From positions 520,021-584,020 of the forward strand of contig RQTK01000212.1 of the NCBI GenBank assembly GCA_003991915.1: 64,000 nt of DNA, read 5' to 3'. Position numbers and translations under genes: made by a program. This stretch comes from Elysia chlorotica. Its lineage: Eukaryota > Mollusca > Gastropoda > Plakobranchidae. Position 1 is the stretch's first letter, and each line of letters starts with the position of its first letter. The notes below the pieces were generated by a model. The model was given only the letters and a program-made list of their open reading frames with translations. It searched no databases and had not been told where the DNA came from. Shown here piece after piece: positions 50,377 through 63,313 of the stretch.

Positions 50377-51532
50377 GATATTTGTGCCTGTAACTGAAAG
50401 CGTTTATGATGTGTATATGCATGTGTGTGTGTTTTAATCAAGCATGATGGGTCTTTGGTGATGGTGTGTTTTTTAACGTTTCATTCTTTCTCAGTTCTAA
50501 ATTTCTTTTGTCTTTTTTTATTCTTTTTCTTCCTAATAACTGAAGAGAATCAGTCTTTGTGTTCAAGTTCCTCACCGCATTTCCTTCTATATTACCTGCT
50601 ATCCCGCTCTTTTTGTCATTATTTATTATTATTATAATAGTTTTGTTTATATTTAGGTACTTAATTCTTGTATGAAAAATAGTCTTACCAATGCCAAATA
50701 GTTGAAGCCCCCTGCAGTAAAAAGAGTGACTGGGGCATTTCAAAATGGTGACCTCTTGTGTTTATTTTAGTCTAGAGGTATGAATTAAAGTTTACTTTGG
50801 GTTATACCGTATTGCTCTGAGTTAACATCCTTGTCACAGGACAGGACTTGAGAGATGTCTGAGATGAAAGTTGAGCAACAAGGGGTAAGATTTGTGTTTT
50901 TTAACTTCATCTATAATTATCAAATTGACACTCTCCTCTCTAAGTTTAGGTTGAAAATTCCATACCTCTTGGTGAAAGATTTGGGGTTTGAGGGCGGAAG
51001 GAATGCAATTTTTGTGGATGGTGACTAACATACACACAGGGAGATAGAATAGCAGGGATGGTTCAGAGACAAAACTATTCTGTCTACAAAGATAATACTG
51101 AACATCTTCTGATGGAAAGGACAAACCCATCACCAGAGCAATGTCTCCGATCGTAAGTCCATATCACCTTTTGACTTTAAGCCAGCGATTCTCCAAGGCG
51201 TCGCAAACAAAGCGAATGATAACATGCAGGTGAACAAGAAACCTTGTGAGGCCTTGGAGGCAAGAATAAGTGTACTTTTATTTATTTGATATTTGTGCCT
51301 GTAACTGAAAGCGTTTATGATGTGTATATGCATGTGTGTGTGTTTTAATCAAGCATGATGGGTCTTTGGTGATGGTGTGTTTTTTAACGTTTCATTCTTT
51401 CTCAGTTCTAAATTTCTTTTGTCTTTTTTTATTCTTTTTCTTCCTAATAACTGAAGAGAATCAGTCTTTGTGTTCAAGTTCCTCACCGCATTTCCTTCTA
51501 TATTACCTGCTATCCCGCTCTTTTTGTCATTA

Positions 51533-51537
<5 letters not shown>
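50377..51537. repeat. 250-bp direct duplication, copies 911 bp apart
   Basis: The block starting GATATTTGTGCCTGTAACTG at 50377-50626 recurs at 51288-51537 with no difference that I can see. The first copy is preceded by the long (ATT)n array and followed by a short one; the second is followed by (ATT)n at 51538-51598. The 660 bp between (50640-51287) contains no recognised gene. Confidence 0.92.

Positions 51538-51598
<61 letters not shown>
51538..51598. repeat. (ATT)n microsatellite
   Basis: About 60 bp of ATT repeat directly after the second copy of the 250-bp duplication. Confidence 0.97.
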
Positions 51599-51599
<1 letters not shown>

Positions 51600-51914
51600 T
51601 AGATGGATCACCAAGCAATTCCAACCCAAGGATGCTTCAGTTGCTCTTGTTATTGTATTTTGATGCTGTTGTGGTCTTTTGTTTACTGTTTTTGTCCTTT
51701 GTTGGAAAATTTTAATCGTAATTTCAGAGTTATTGATTTCAAAACTCCTGGTACCCAGGGAAATGAACCTCGCTTAGTTACACCTGTTGGAAATGTCATC
51801 GCTGCGAGCAGAGTTAATCATTATATTTTTTTCTTATCTTAGATCACACATAATTTCTGACAGATGGGCAGCTGAAAAGAAGTGGTAAGACAGTTGTCGT
51901 ATAGGTGAATTAGT

Positions 51915-52180
51915 GAATTGGTTTGATAGCGTTCAACGTTAGCAGCAAAGCTATTATGTCGACGGGTCACAAGACTAACGTCTGCTAATTGTACACAGAC
52001 AATGCAGGAATACCAGGAATCCTGACACAGCCGGTTACGTTAGACTGACACCGTCCCAACAAGGAGAGGACAGAAGCGGATTGTCGTAGCATTGAAAAGC
52101 CCTGGGCGCAGACCTTAGCCAGCAGGTAGGGAGGGCAGTTTCGAATCGAAAGGTCGCGGGTTCGATCACAACCAAGGCAG
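51915..52180 (-). repeat. SINE copy, reverse, with adjoining tRNA-like head
   Basis: Reading + it shows GGTTTGATAGCGTTCAACGT, GGGTCACAAG, CCTGACACAGCCGGTTACGT and GACACCGTCCCAAC, the reverse of the SINE body. At 52115-52175 a second, + oriented tRNA-like head appears (GTCGCGGGTTCGATCACAAC as B box), suggesting two nested or adjacent copies. Confidence 0.6.
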
Positions 52181-52919
52181 CTGTGTTTGTTCACGACTGG
52201 TTAATACCGGTTTTATCGACCCAGCTCAGAGAATACCTCTATACGCCTAAGAGGATTTTTCTTTAGGCTAAGAGGGCGTTATAATAAAGATAACAGATTA
52301 CAAAACCAAAAGCAGTGAAACCTACAAAAGGCTAGAACTAGAAGATACCTTTTTCCCTACACAGAAACCTAACCAAAAGTAGACATCAAATAACTTATAA
52401 ACCGTATAGAGCTTTTAATCTACTATCTGTTGTTTCGGTGTGTGTGTTTATTGTTGTTGTCGAGGAGGGAACTGCCGGAGGAACAGCCAATTGGCTATTC
52501 GTCCGGTTATCGGACAAAATTTATTGTCCCTTTTTTCATTGGTACGAAAAATCGGCATGCAAAAAGCGTCCATTAATTATAGGGTCGTGATAGGGCAAGG
52601 TCTGTGCTGCCACTCAGAAAAACAGCGGAGGGGGGGGGGGGTACGAATTCTATCACTCAAGATTTACTTTTTTGTTCTTTGATTTTTCAAAAAAATGTTC
52701 AAGCTGATAAATTTTGTTTTAATCCATCCATTTATACGTCACCCATGCGATAAAGTTCTTCACTCTATAATAATTTAAGTTGAAATCTGGAAATATAAAA
52801 TGATTTCTTTCAATCAAATCGTCAGATTTAAAAAGACACCAATATTCCGAATAATACATGTAGTTATTATGGTTTTGAGACAGTTAACATTACAGTCAAA
52901 TTCATACCCGCACATTGGA

Positions 52920-53185
52920 TTTTGTTGAGGAGAAGACATTGAAGGATATAGGCACATGTGATGCCAGTCCCAAGACCAACGTCTGCTAATTGTACGTGCT
53001 GCCACACAGAGGCAGTTCGGGGACCTGTTTCAGCCAATCACGTTATGAAGGCCCTAGCAATTGCCCCAGCCTGTCCAAGTCGTTCACTTTGATTAACCGA
53101 CACCGACTTAACTAGAAAAGAACGATTTTTTTTTTTTGGCTGTTTGCTGATTTGAACCCACGCGCTCAACCACTATGCCAGATTC
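52920..53185 (-). repeat. SINE copy, reverse orientation
   Basis: Reading + it shows CCCAAGACCAACGTCTGCTA, GTGCTGCCACACAGAGGCAG, TTTCAGCCAATCACGTTATG and CCGACACCGACTTAACTAG, then a reversed B box (GATTTGAACCCACGCGC) and head. A short insertion and a T run interrupt the body. Confidence 0.6.
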
Positions 53186-54369
53186 TCTGCAAGTACATAT
53201 TAATTTTGATCATCCTGTACAGATTTTCTCGGTGCAAAAGGAATGCTACACGCACGGCCAATCTGACTCGCCAGTTCATCTTCATGTCCAATAGCTGCAA
53301 ACTTTGAGAAAAGTTAGTTCGTTAACGAAATGATCTAAAAGGTAATAAAGAATGTTATCTACTTGAAGAAAACCTATCGCACGGGATCGCGGTGAGGCTT
53401 CTAATTGGGAGCTTGTAGCTCAGTGCGAAACCAACATGTTTAATATTTCTCTTGGGTCGGCTTTATAACCCGCTTTTCCGCCGAGTGTCGCCTAATTTAG
53501 ATATTCGGTTCATGTATAATGAAAAAAACATAAAAGACCAACAATTCAGTGGTAACAACAACAAACGAACATAACACGAAAAAAGAACCCCGTTCCCGCA
53601 GATTCATCATTCATGACATCCGGCCACGCCGAAAGGCTCTACTCTAGGCCTACTCTTAGTCTCTATAATTATCATGTTGGTATTGCAAATGCAAACATTC
53701 ATGGTGTTCGTTTTACTGTCTTCTTACCAGCTAAATACATGTACGATCTAAGTGTAATGCACTTGGAACTCGATTTATTATGTTCCCTCTAGCTATTTGA
53801 GATAACTTCTATTGGAAAATGTGTCGGTGTACATGATCTTACGGGCCTGCTGCTCAGCAACAAAATCGCAATGAGCCCATTCACCCCTACCCGATGTTAT
53901 CTAATATCTGGTATCCTCGCCCCTACCCCAACACAATCTTTTTTTGTCTGCGACCATTTCCTGCTTCTGTTTTCGAATGATTTAACATATACAAAATTAT
54001 ATGAACGAGCTCCGAGTTATAAAAAATTGAGGGTCGTTATCAAGTCACTTTTAATATTTACCCACACACTCACCCTCTTTCCAAGACACTTTATTAATAC
54101 CCTCCAAAAAAAAAAAATTCTCCCTCCCTGTCTCTCTCTCCAATTTCTGGTTAAAAAATTTATTCATATGCATTACCATTTCCAATTAAAAAAAAAAAAG
54201 AATCAACGAGCAAAGTTTATTGCAGCCTGCTTCTTCAATCACCTCCCTTAACCGTTCTTATTAAAATTGAGCAACATCTAAAGTAGGCTAGGCCTAATGT
54301 TTGATAAGCTTTTTGTAAATAAACTTTAGTCTAATGCCTGTGTAAACAAAGACTGTAAAATTAGTGCTA
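53186..54369. other. Intergenic DNA, nothing recognised
   Basis: No exon or clear repeat was seen. The open frame at 53871-54251 has no family features and overlaps A-rich and CT-rich simple sequence. Confidence 0.4.
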
Positions 54370-55185
54370 TGTCAATCTAGATCTACTAAGTTTTGCGGAT
54401 TGAATTTAAAACAATAATAAATATAATAATTATAACATGCAGTGGCGGCATACCGCGGCAACACAGAAAATGTAGATCTATCTCTCTGTGGATGGCACCC
54501 TCTACAAGCTCCCTGGAACAACAAAAACAACACAACTCTAGCTGACTGGGCCAGTTACACATGTGCCTCACTGTTGGATGTTGACATCATTCTACTAGAT
54601 CTAGTACTAGATCTAAGCTTTTAGATTATAGTGTGTTGGTTGTCGGAAGATACATCAAGTGACTGAAATGCCGGTGCTGTGCAGTGCATAATTATGTAAG
54701 TGGATCTAGAGTTATATCTATATTATAGAGTTTAGATTTAGATTAAAATAGACAGCTATTTTTATAGCCTCCGTGACATGGGATTAGCATAGTTAATAAA
54801 TTATTGCTTGTGGGTAGAGCTCTAGATCTAGGTCTAGATCTAGAAAGAATCTAGATTCTATCTTAGACCTCTGGGCCTAGGCCTACTGGACATAGGGCAA
54901 ACCCTTGGCCCCATCGATAAGATAGGAAAAGAAACCAGTCTAGATTCTCCATGTAACCCCATAACTGACTTAGAATCTACAAAAAGTAGATCCAATGTCT
55001 TATTTCGACTTTTAAATCAAGTAAGTACGATGTAACATTGCATAAAGAAAAGAAATAGTTAAAAACAGAAATGGGCTGATATAATAAATTATATCTAGAC
55101 CCAATATTATATTGTGAGACTTATTTTTTCTTGTTATCACTGCCAGTCGCACTAGTGATCTAGATCTAGATCTCTATTTGAAAGT
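54370..55185. repeat. AGATCT/CTAGATC-rich stretch
   Basis: TCTAGATCTA-type palindromic motifs occur repeatedly, for example near 54378, 54473, 54595-54618, 54819-54858 and 55158-55180. Individual occurrences are scattered elsewhere in the window, but the density here is clearly higher. The spacing is irregular. Confidence 0.6.
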
Positions 55186-56081
55186 TGGTAGGCGACATGC
55201 TAAAGGTATCTTGACTGTGGCCGAATAACGGTAATATCGCCCAGGAATACCGTTATTCGTGAGAGCTGTTTCTTGGGTTTCATCGTCGAATATAGCTTTC
55301 TCTTTCATAATTTAGCGTTTACTAGGTCTGCAAAAAGATAATAATATTATTATGTTAAGTAAAATAATCGGATACACAGCGTCGCGTTAATAGTATAATT
55401 ATACGCGCATTATTTAGACAGAAACGGTTGAATATTCGAATCACTCTAGTCTATAAATCTGTAGGGGAGTTACTGGGAGTTAGATATCATCACTGTTTCA
55501 GCCATATCTGGTTGGATAACAGTAGGGGCCTACCATAGATTTATATAACTACCAGGGGTAGTTATATGTCCATGGGGCCTACACACCTATGTCAGTGCAA
55601 GTGCTCGCTAGTTTGTAGCATAAAGGACTCTCCCTTGGAACCTAGGAGACGCAAAAAATGAGAGAGCTTCTCTGGCAAAGGCAAAGTCACGTTCGCACTA
55701 ACTACTGTGCCAACCAGAAGCGAATCCTTAGTTAAAGGTGATCTCTAATTTGTTTGACATTAATAGAATAAAATAATACGGAGATTTAAAGGTCATCTGC
55801 TGAGATTCAAACCACGAGGCTTGAACCTCTTGCTCATCAGTCCAGGGCACTGCCGAATAAACTGTTGGACGATCCAGCATTGTTCAATAAAGAATGCAAT
55901 CTTCAAGTATTTTACACCCCTGAATGATCCAGTTGTAATGCGCTTAAATATAGGCCGACTGATTCGTTATGTAAGACAAGATCGTATCCATCAGTATTGT
56001 GCCGAGGCCATGAATTATAATTGTTGTGTAAGGCTAGAGGGTATAGTTAAAGACTCTCTCCCTCTGTCTTATCTGTCTGCT

Positions 56082-56084
<3 letters not shown>

Positions 56085-56124
<40 letters not shown>

Positions 56125-56197
56125 TATCGCATTTTCTACAGACCTCTCTTCTGTCTGTCTGTCTGTATTTCTGTATTTCTTTCACCCCCCCTCTCTC

Positions 56198-56274
<77 letters not shown>

Positions 56275-56280
56275 ATATCT
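56085..56280. repeat. (CT)n microsatellite cluster
   Basis: Two long CT runs (about 56085-56120 and 56190-56272) are separated by CTGT-rich sequence. Confidence 0.95.
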
Positions 56281-56283
56281 TTC

Positions 56284-56869
<586 letters not shown>

Positions 56870-56871
<2 letters not shown>

Positions 56872-57095
56872 CGCGGTTCGAATCCCACGATCTGCACATT
56901 TATTTGTGCAATTTCGCCCCCAGTAACTGGTTGGGTTGGTGTCAGTATAATGTGACCGGCTGAGACAGGAGTCATGGTATCCATGCCCCGTCTCGTGTGT
57001 GGCAGCTCACAAAATTGTCAGACATCAGTATGGTCGCCCGTCCCCAGTATAGCCTATATAGTGCTGACGTTGTGCATTAAAGCAAATCAACTCAA
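56870..57095 (+). repeat. tRNA-derived SINE (best-preserved body)
   Basis: B box GCGGTTCGAATCCCACGATC directly follows the (CT)n array, which replaces the 5' head. The body reads GGTTGGGTTGGTGTCAGTAT, AATGTGACCGGCTGAGACAG, GAGTCATGGTATCC, CGTCTCGTGTGTGGCAGC, TTGTCAGACATCAGTA and CCTATATAGTGCTGACGTTG, ending CAAATCAACTCAACTCA. There is no poly-A tail. Confidence 0.75.
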
Positions 57096-57674
57096 CTCAC
57101 TGTCTATATTGTCACCACTCACCACCGTTACACCGATCTAACCTATATGAAATCTCTTAAATTAATAAGTTTATAGAATTTGGATAGTAAACACATGCTT
57201 GATATTAATTATTATATAACAATTAAGATCTATAATAACTTGCAATATACAAACAGTGCTTGTGTTATATGGTAGCGATAATTCAACCTAAGTGGATCCT
57301 ACCGTACTAACCAAACAAGCACGTGTTATCGTACTAACCAATAAATCAGGCTGTTTATGTGTAGACCTAGTTGAATTGACAGGCCTAAACATATTTATTT
57401 CCCTGGTAATCATTTAACTTTTTATCTCATTACTGGATAAACAAAGTCTGTGCGCTTAGTTCTGGGTTTGTTTTTATCTTCATACGAACGCCATAAAGTG
57501 CAATTCACTATACTTCGAGCGGAGGCCCCAGATAAAGATACGTACATCTATTCTGTGGCGAGGTAGAGCGATACAGAACGACTCGCGTCACATGACCTCG
57601 TGGTTTGCCCTTAGTCCTTTATCGAGGAGACCCTCCATCATTGTGTCAATTCCGTCGTATTGTTTCGTTGGTTG

Positions 57675-57925
57675 GTTGGTTGAGTTGGTTTAACGTCCAA
57701 CAGCAGCACTATATAGGCTATATTGTGGACGGGCCCCAAGATGGACATCTGACAATTTCATGTGCTGCCATACTCGAGACAAGGCGGGGATACCATGACT
57801 CCTGTCTCAGCCGGTCACATTATACTGACACCGACCCAACTAGTAGGGAACGCAACAGCCAGGATTGGAACTCGGGACCTTTTGCGTCGGAAGCCAGTCG
57901 TATTGTGTCAGGCTAGAGGGAAAAG
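57675..57925 (-). repeat. tRNA-derived SINE, reverse orientation
   Basis: Reading + it starts TTGAGTTGGTTTAACGTCCA, passes GGCTATATTGTGGACGGGCC, ATGACTCCTGTCTCAGCCGG and GACACCGACCCAACTAGTAG, and ends with a reversed B box (GGATTGGAACTCGGGACC) and head. It is colinear over its whole length with the copy at 56870-57095. Confidence 0.75.
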
Positions 57926-58509
57926 TCCTTCCAATAGGAAGAATAAGTTTGGCCCTAGGTTCGCAAGTACAATGTGACGACTCGTCTGACTATATAAGAA
58001 TAAGAAGGCTTAAGATGAGTCGCAAATTTACCTCAACGCTGTACTTGCATCCCTTAGCTATCTCTTCCAACTTTGATATCAGACTGCAGGCCCACCTCGT
58101 CTTGGTTAAAAAGTGATAACAAACGCCACAAAGGTAGGTTGAAAAATATCGTATGGTTTCCAAACCACTCGTGGCTGATGAAGGCGCAAGGGCTATCGTA
58201 AACAAAATTCGCGTACAGTGACATTGCAAGAGCTTTCAGGACGTTTATAAACCTCAATACATTAGGGCCTTTTATGTTGTCAGCTCAAAATAAATAACGT
58301 TAGACTGTATTATTTGTTTATATTATAACAATGTTGCATTTGCCCTCAAAACGGCGAAAATAACTCTATGGTTCAAAAGAGACAAAAATTGAACTCCAGA
58401 TACAGATAACAAAAGATTTATAGGGGTATGGAGCGATACAAGATGGAAAAAGTCGTAGATGAAAAAAAAAAGATGAGAGAGAGAAAGAGACGTTGATAGA
58501 CAGAGAAAG

Positions 58510-58534
58510 TGTGTGTGTGTGTGTGGTGTGTGTG

Positions 58535-58587
<53 letters not shown>
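58510..58587. repeat. (GT)n then (GA)n microsatellite at assembly gap
   Basis: GT repeats at 58510-58535 and AGAGAG from about 58541 run directly into the N run. Confidence 0.95.
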
Positions 58588-59217
58588 NNNNNNNNNNNNN
58601 NNNNNNNNNNNNNNNNNNNNNNNNNNNNNNNNNNNNNNNNNNNNNNNNNNNNNNNNNNNNNNNNNNNNNNNNNNNNNNNNNNNNNNNNNNNNNNNNNNNN
58701 NNNNNNNNNNNNNNNNNNNNNNNNNNNNNNNNNNNNNNNNNNNNNNNNNNNNNNNNNNNNNNNNNNNNNNNNNNNNNNNNNNNNNNNNNNNNNNNNNNNN
58801 NNNNNNNNNNNNNNNNNNNNNNNNNNNNNNNNNNNNNNNNNNNNNNNNNNNNNNNNNNNNNNNNNNNNNNNNNNNNNNNNNNNNNNNNNNNNNNNNNNNN
58901 NNNNNNNNNNNNNNNNNNNNNNNNNNNNNNNNNNNNNNNNNNNNNNNNNNNNNNNNNNNNNNNNNNNNNNNNNNNNNNNNNNNNNNNNNNNNNNNNNNNN
59001 NNNNNNNNNNNNNNNNNNNNNNNNNNNNNNNNNNNNNNNNNNNNNNNNNNNNNNNNNNNNNNNNNNNNNNNNNNNNNNNNNNNNNNNNNNNNNNNNNNNN
59101 NNNNNNNNNNNNNNNNNNNNNNNNNNNNNNNNNNNNNNNNNNNNNNNNNNNNNNNNNNNNNNNNNNNNNNNNNNNNNNNNNNNNNNNNNNNNNNNNNNNN
59201 NNNNNNNNNNNNNNNNN
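58588..59217. other. Assembly gap (N run, 630 bp)
   Basis: Unresolved bases. The left edge is inside a (GA)n array; the right edge resumes in non-repetitive sequence. True size is unknown. Confidence 1.
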
Positions 59218-59304
59218 GATACCCACCCCGCTAAATGAATTGTTCACATCCTCAATGGATGTTGGTACACTTCATTAATTAAACATTTAACAAATAACTT
59301 TGAA

Positions 59305-59420
59305 CAGGTTTTCACCGATAAACGTTGTTTTGTTGAAAAAAAAAACAAAAAAACAAAAAAACAACACAACAACCGATAAACGTTGTTTTGTTGAAAAAAA
59401 AAAAAAAATAAATAAATAAA
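59305..59420. repeat. Short duplication with A-rich linker
   Basis: ACCGATAAACGTTGTTTTGT followed by TGAAAAAA occurs at about 59311 and again at 59371, separated by an A/C-rich linker; the second copy ends in poly-A and (AAAT)n. Confidence 0.85.
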
Positions 59421-59499
59421 TAAACACCAACTACAAAATACAATTATGTATACCAACCAAGTTCAGTTGAAACGGTTTCGGTGGCGATCGATACATCGC

Positions 59500-59700
59500 C
59501 AAGGTGACTAACGGTGAGTAAGTGGTAGAGCACCAAGCTCTTTCCGGGAGGTAGGTTATTCGATTTCACTATTGGGTACATTCATTTGGTAGATTTCCTT
59601 GCACGTTCTCTGTGTGGCAGCATGTACAATTCTCAGACATTAGTATTTGGACCTTACAATTTAGCGTAGTTTTTGATACATTTGTACTTTAAGAAACCAA
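59500..59700 (+). repeat. tRNA-derived SINE, diverged
   Basis: AGTAAGTGGTAGAGCACCAA (A box-like), then GGAGGTAGGTTATTCGATTT (B box-like), TCTGTGTGGCAGCATGTACA, TTCTCAGACATTAGTATTTG and a terminal GTACTTTAAGAAACCAACCA. Confidence 0.6.
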
Positions 59701-60309
59701 CCAACCCATCCAGCTTTCATTTCGACGTGAAATGGAATGCTGCCTCATAGTATCGAAAGAGGAATGACACATTGAAAGTGTCTATTGTTTAAAGTAACCA
59801 GGCCCTGTGCGTGGCACATACAAAGGATACCTGGTAGTCATTATGACGCTTTCGCATTTTTTGAAGGGTTAACATCGTTCCATGTCGATCCCCGCATAAC
59901 ATCACAGCGGTGTGTTTTGAGATTTACATTTTAATAGGATGTCGACTCACAAGCCCCGTAAGTCTGGATTCAGCCAACCGTCAGGATCACTGTGTCCCAC
60001 CACAGGCAGATCGGGTCGGCAGAATGACTTCAGCAGTGTCTAGTCTAGAGCTAGTCCGACCTTAGCAGCTGCTGTTGTTCCGAATTAACGTGTGGAGCGA
60101 TGGGTTTATTTACATAGTCCAGTGTATGCTGTCTGCCCGGCAACAACTCTCTGGGTTCACTTCACGATAGTTCGTACATTTATCTCATTTTGAACAATAA
60201 AAATGCTAGAAAAAAAAATAGACACCAAAATAACAAATAAAACACAACGGCACACACGCACACAGAGTAAAAACAGCTTCTGACTTCTGGCGATATACGG
60301 AAACACACC

Positions 60310-60385
60310 CTCTTTCCACAAAATCAATAACAACAGCAACAACAACAACAACAACAACAACAACACACACACAAAAAACCCCAAC
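60310..60385. repeat. (CAA)n and (CA)n simple repeat
   Basis: CAACAA repeats at about 60325-60363 followed by CACACA. The Val/Leu-rich reverse frames are artefacts. Confidence 0.9.
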
Positions 60386-60794
60386 AAGAACAAACCACAA
60401 AGCAAGCAAACAAAAAACCAACAACCAACCAAAGATTTTAAAGTTAGCGGAAAAAATTCGACCGCAATTCTGTTGATTTCAATACCGCACTTCAGAGCTG
60501 TGTACGCTTGTATTTGCATTTTTTTCATATCTTGAACACATCAGCTCCATAACAGAGTCTTTGTGATAATTGATAGAGACTTATAGTAGGTGAAAGTTAA
60601 AGGTCTATGGTTCTATTGTATCAACTCTTGGTTCGCACTCATGTGGGCGCCTCACTCTAGTGTGAAAGTTTTAGAGAGAAAACAGAATTTTTATTTTACA
60701 TCATAATTATATACAGCAAAGTAGTGACAGAACGGAATGAACATATAAATAAGGAGAATAATACGGAGAAAGTGGTAGCGGTGGGAGGTTAGGG

Positions 60795-60872
<78 letters not shown>

Positions 60873-61055
60873 TACATCATACACACACATACATTCATAC
60901 ATACACACATACATACAAACATACATGCATACATACATACATACATACATACATACATACATACATACATACATACATACATACATACATACATACATAC
61001 ACACATACACACACATATATATACACACATACATACATACATACATACATACATG
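60795..61055. repeat. (GA)n followed by (CATA)n microsatellite
   Basis: GA repeat at about 60797-60868 is followed by CATACATA/CACA repeats at 60869-61055 with a short TATATA stretch near 61016. Open frames on both strands are repeat artefacts. Confidence 0.97.
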
Positions 61056-61859
61056 TATCATACACCATCATTTTATGAAATGATCAGCGTGCTTTTCCCT
61101 TTGTTTCTCTGCTCACCTCCATGTTGGCCCATACCGTGTAGGTTATCATTGAATACACTGTCAGCTTCCCGTCGGCCTCTGCTTTATGAGTCTATTGTCC
61201 CCATACATATATAAATATAGATCTATGATTGTAACGTATCCACGCCGAGTCCCCAGGCAGCTGGCGCTGGGCTCAACTACTAAGATAAACAATATAGTGT
61301 ATTAAAGTACATGTACACCACACTTAACAGTCATCTGCCCGCTGTTGCATGGTTACAGGACACTGAACTATGCATATATATATGTAAATGTATATTTTGT
61401 GTATACACTCTGCCATACAGTTCGCAACACCAGTTGGGAGGGATTAAGGGAAATTATTTGGCCAAATCTCCAAGTGTGGATATGTCACACCAGTCAATAT
61501 TGTTCATTTCATTCAATGTTGACTTGCAATAATCGATCAGGCATTAGAATGTATAACTTTACCCCTCTAAATGTAAATAGACCGCAGAATTATGGATTCT
61601 GCGTTGTCGTTATATATATTTATTGATAGAGAGATTGATGGAAAGGGTCGATACATTGATAGACTAGAAACTAGGTTTATTAGGGAAGATAAACAATTTT
61701 TATACATCGATCAAATGAGAAGGAGGAAAACCCAACAGAATGATATGAGAATGGAGACAGCAATTTAAAAAAATGTTGGAGCAGATTGCACGGGGTCATA
61801 TTTTGATATTTTGTTCGTCACCAAATTTAAAAAAGGGCATTGAAGACAAAGCATAAAGC

Positions 61860-62020
61860 TATTGTGTGGGGAACCCAGGCTGAGCCTCTCTATAGAGGGA
61901 GGGAGAGAATTCTCTCCCTCTCTCCGGGTTTAACGTCTCCTAGGTTCCCCTGGGGGATCCTATACGGCGACGAACCCAGGCTGAGAGCGGCTCCTGCTAA
62001 ACCGATCCAACTACATGTAT
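61860..62020. repeat. Inverted CT/GA repeat with flanking direct repeats
   Basis: A perfect 20-bp palindrome, AGGGAGAGAATTCTCTCCCT, is centred at about 61910. GAACCCAGGCTGAG occurs on both sides at 61870 and 61971. The segment TTTAACGTCTCCTAGGTTCC resembles a reversed SINE tail, so this may be a rearranged SINE. Confidence 0.45.
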
Positions 62021-62648
62021 GAGAGGCTTCTAAAGAAAACCATGCATAGCAAGATGTATTGGCCACCCCGTGACGAATCATGATTTCTGCTAAAACTTGT
62101 CATCACATACAACGTAAACACTTAAATAGATACATGTACAACAATTTGCTTAAAGGTTTTGTTAACGACCCAGTCTAATCGCTCGTAATCATCTACAGCA
62201 CTGATAGTTAATCAAGTACACGTACTTGTTTTAATCTCGCTCTGTCTCTACAAAGATTTGGCTTTGCAAAGCCCCGAGAACTACACGTATAGATCTACGG
62301 CTTATTCCGATACCATAAAGATATTTATACTTTCGCCTCTTTTCACAGATACGTATTAAAAAGGTATGCAATAAAACAAATAGAGCGTTTCTAAAGACAT
62401 AACTGTAAACGAGTTGGCCCTATTTTAAAGCATGGTGAATCTATGTTGTTCAGTTTTCTAATTCAAGACATGCAGCTACTACTGGTGTATAATACATAAA
62501 AAAACACCTTGCAAGCAGTGCCGTATTAAAAATGATTTGTGTGATATTATCGACCACACTTTCTAGTTCATAATAGTTTGCGAAAATTGTAACCAATAAA
62601 GATAACAGAACTGATTTAATGATATGGTATTAAAATATGGCCTTGTCC

Positions 62649-62770
62649 TTTTCCACCGTTTATCGACGGTGGAAAAAAAACAACTGGCGAACTTTTCCAC
62701 CGTTTATCGACGGTGGACAAAAAAAATAATTACTGGCGTTCTTTTCCACCGCTCATGAAAGGTAGAAAAA
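62649..62770. repeat. Three tandem hairpin units (TTTTCCACCGT..ACGGTGGAAAA)
   Basis: 62649-62676 has perfect 11-bp arms around a 6-base loop TTATCG. 62693-62717 repeats the same hairpin with a 9-bp stem. 62742-62770 is a decayed third unit. Each is preceded or followed by ACTGGCG and an A run; the spacing is 44 and 49 bp. Confidence 0.85.
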
Positions 62771-63252
62771 CATACGCCCCTTTACATTGATCGTATGTGA
62801 TGTGTTGCATACTGATAGTTTTGAATTGATGTTTTCGTTCAAATATGCTTTGGCTATGAAAAGAAAAGAATATGTTCATGATCACAACAATCTTCGGCAT
62901 GGATTTGATTTTGCTCTTTTTGTTCTACAGTTAGAACTATGACCAATGGACGGGTAAAATGGGGTATAAAGGAAACATTGACTCCCGCGCGCAATGTAAA
63001 CGCACCTTTCTCCGTCACGGATTATTATATGCCAGTAAGATATCACTGGCCATCATTAGTCCTAGCTTACGCTGGATACCAAAGAATTGCTGGATCTAGG
63101 CCTACGTCTGATCAGGTCACTAGATCTGATCGAGATCTCGGCCAACCTACAACATAGCTGACGTGCCGTAAAAACAAAAACAACCCGACCAACCTAGCGT
63201 GGGTGGCGAACTCTGTGGTTTAGGGGGTTACATATAGACGCGATTATTATTT

Positions 63253-63313
<61 letters not shown>

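Noticed and set aside
54442-54624. 60-codon frame beginning MAAYRGNTENVD
   Set aside because: It lies in the AGATCT-rich stretch, has no family features, and its C-terminal half is translation of the CTAGATCTAG motif.
57605-58116. Overlapping + strand frames as a gene
   Set aside because: They are antisense translation of a SINE copy.
58366-59247. Long open frames across the gap
   Set aside because: They consist of unknown bases flanked by GA/GT repeat.
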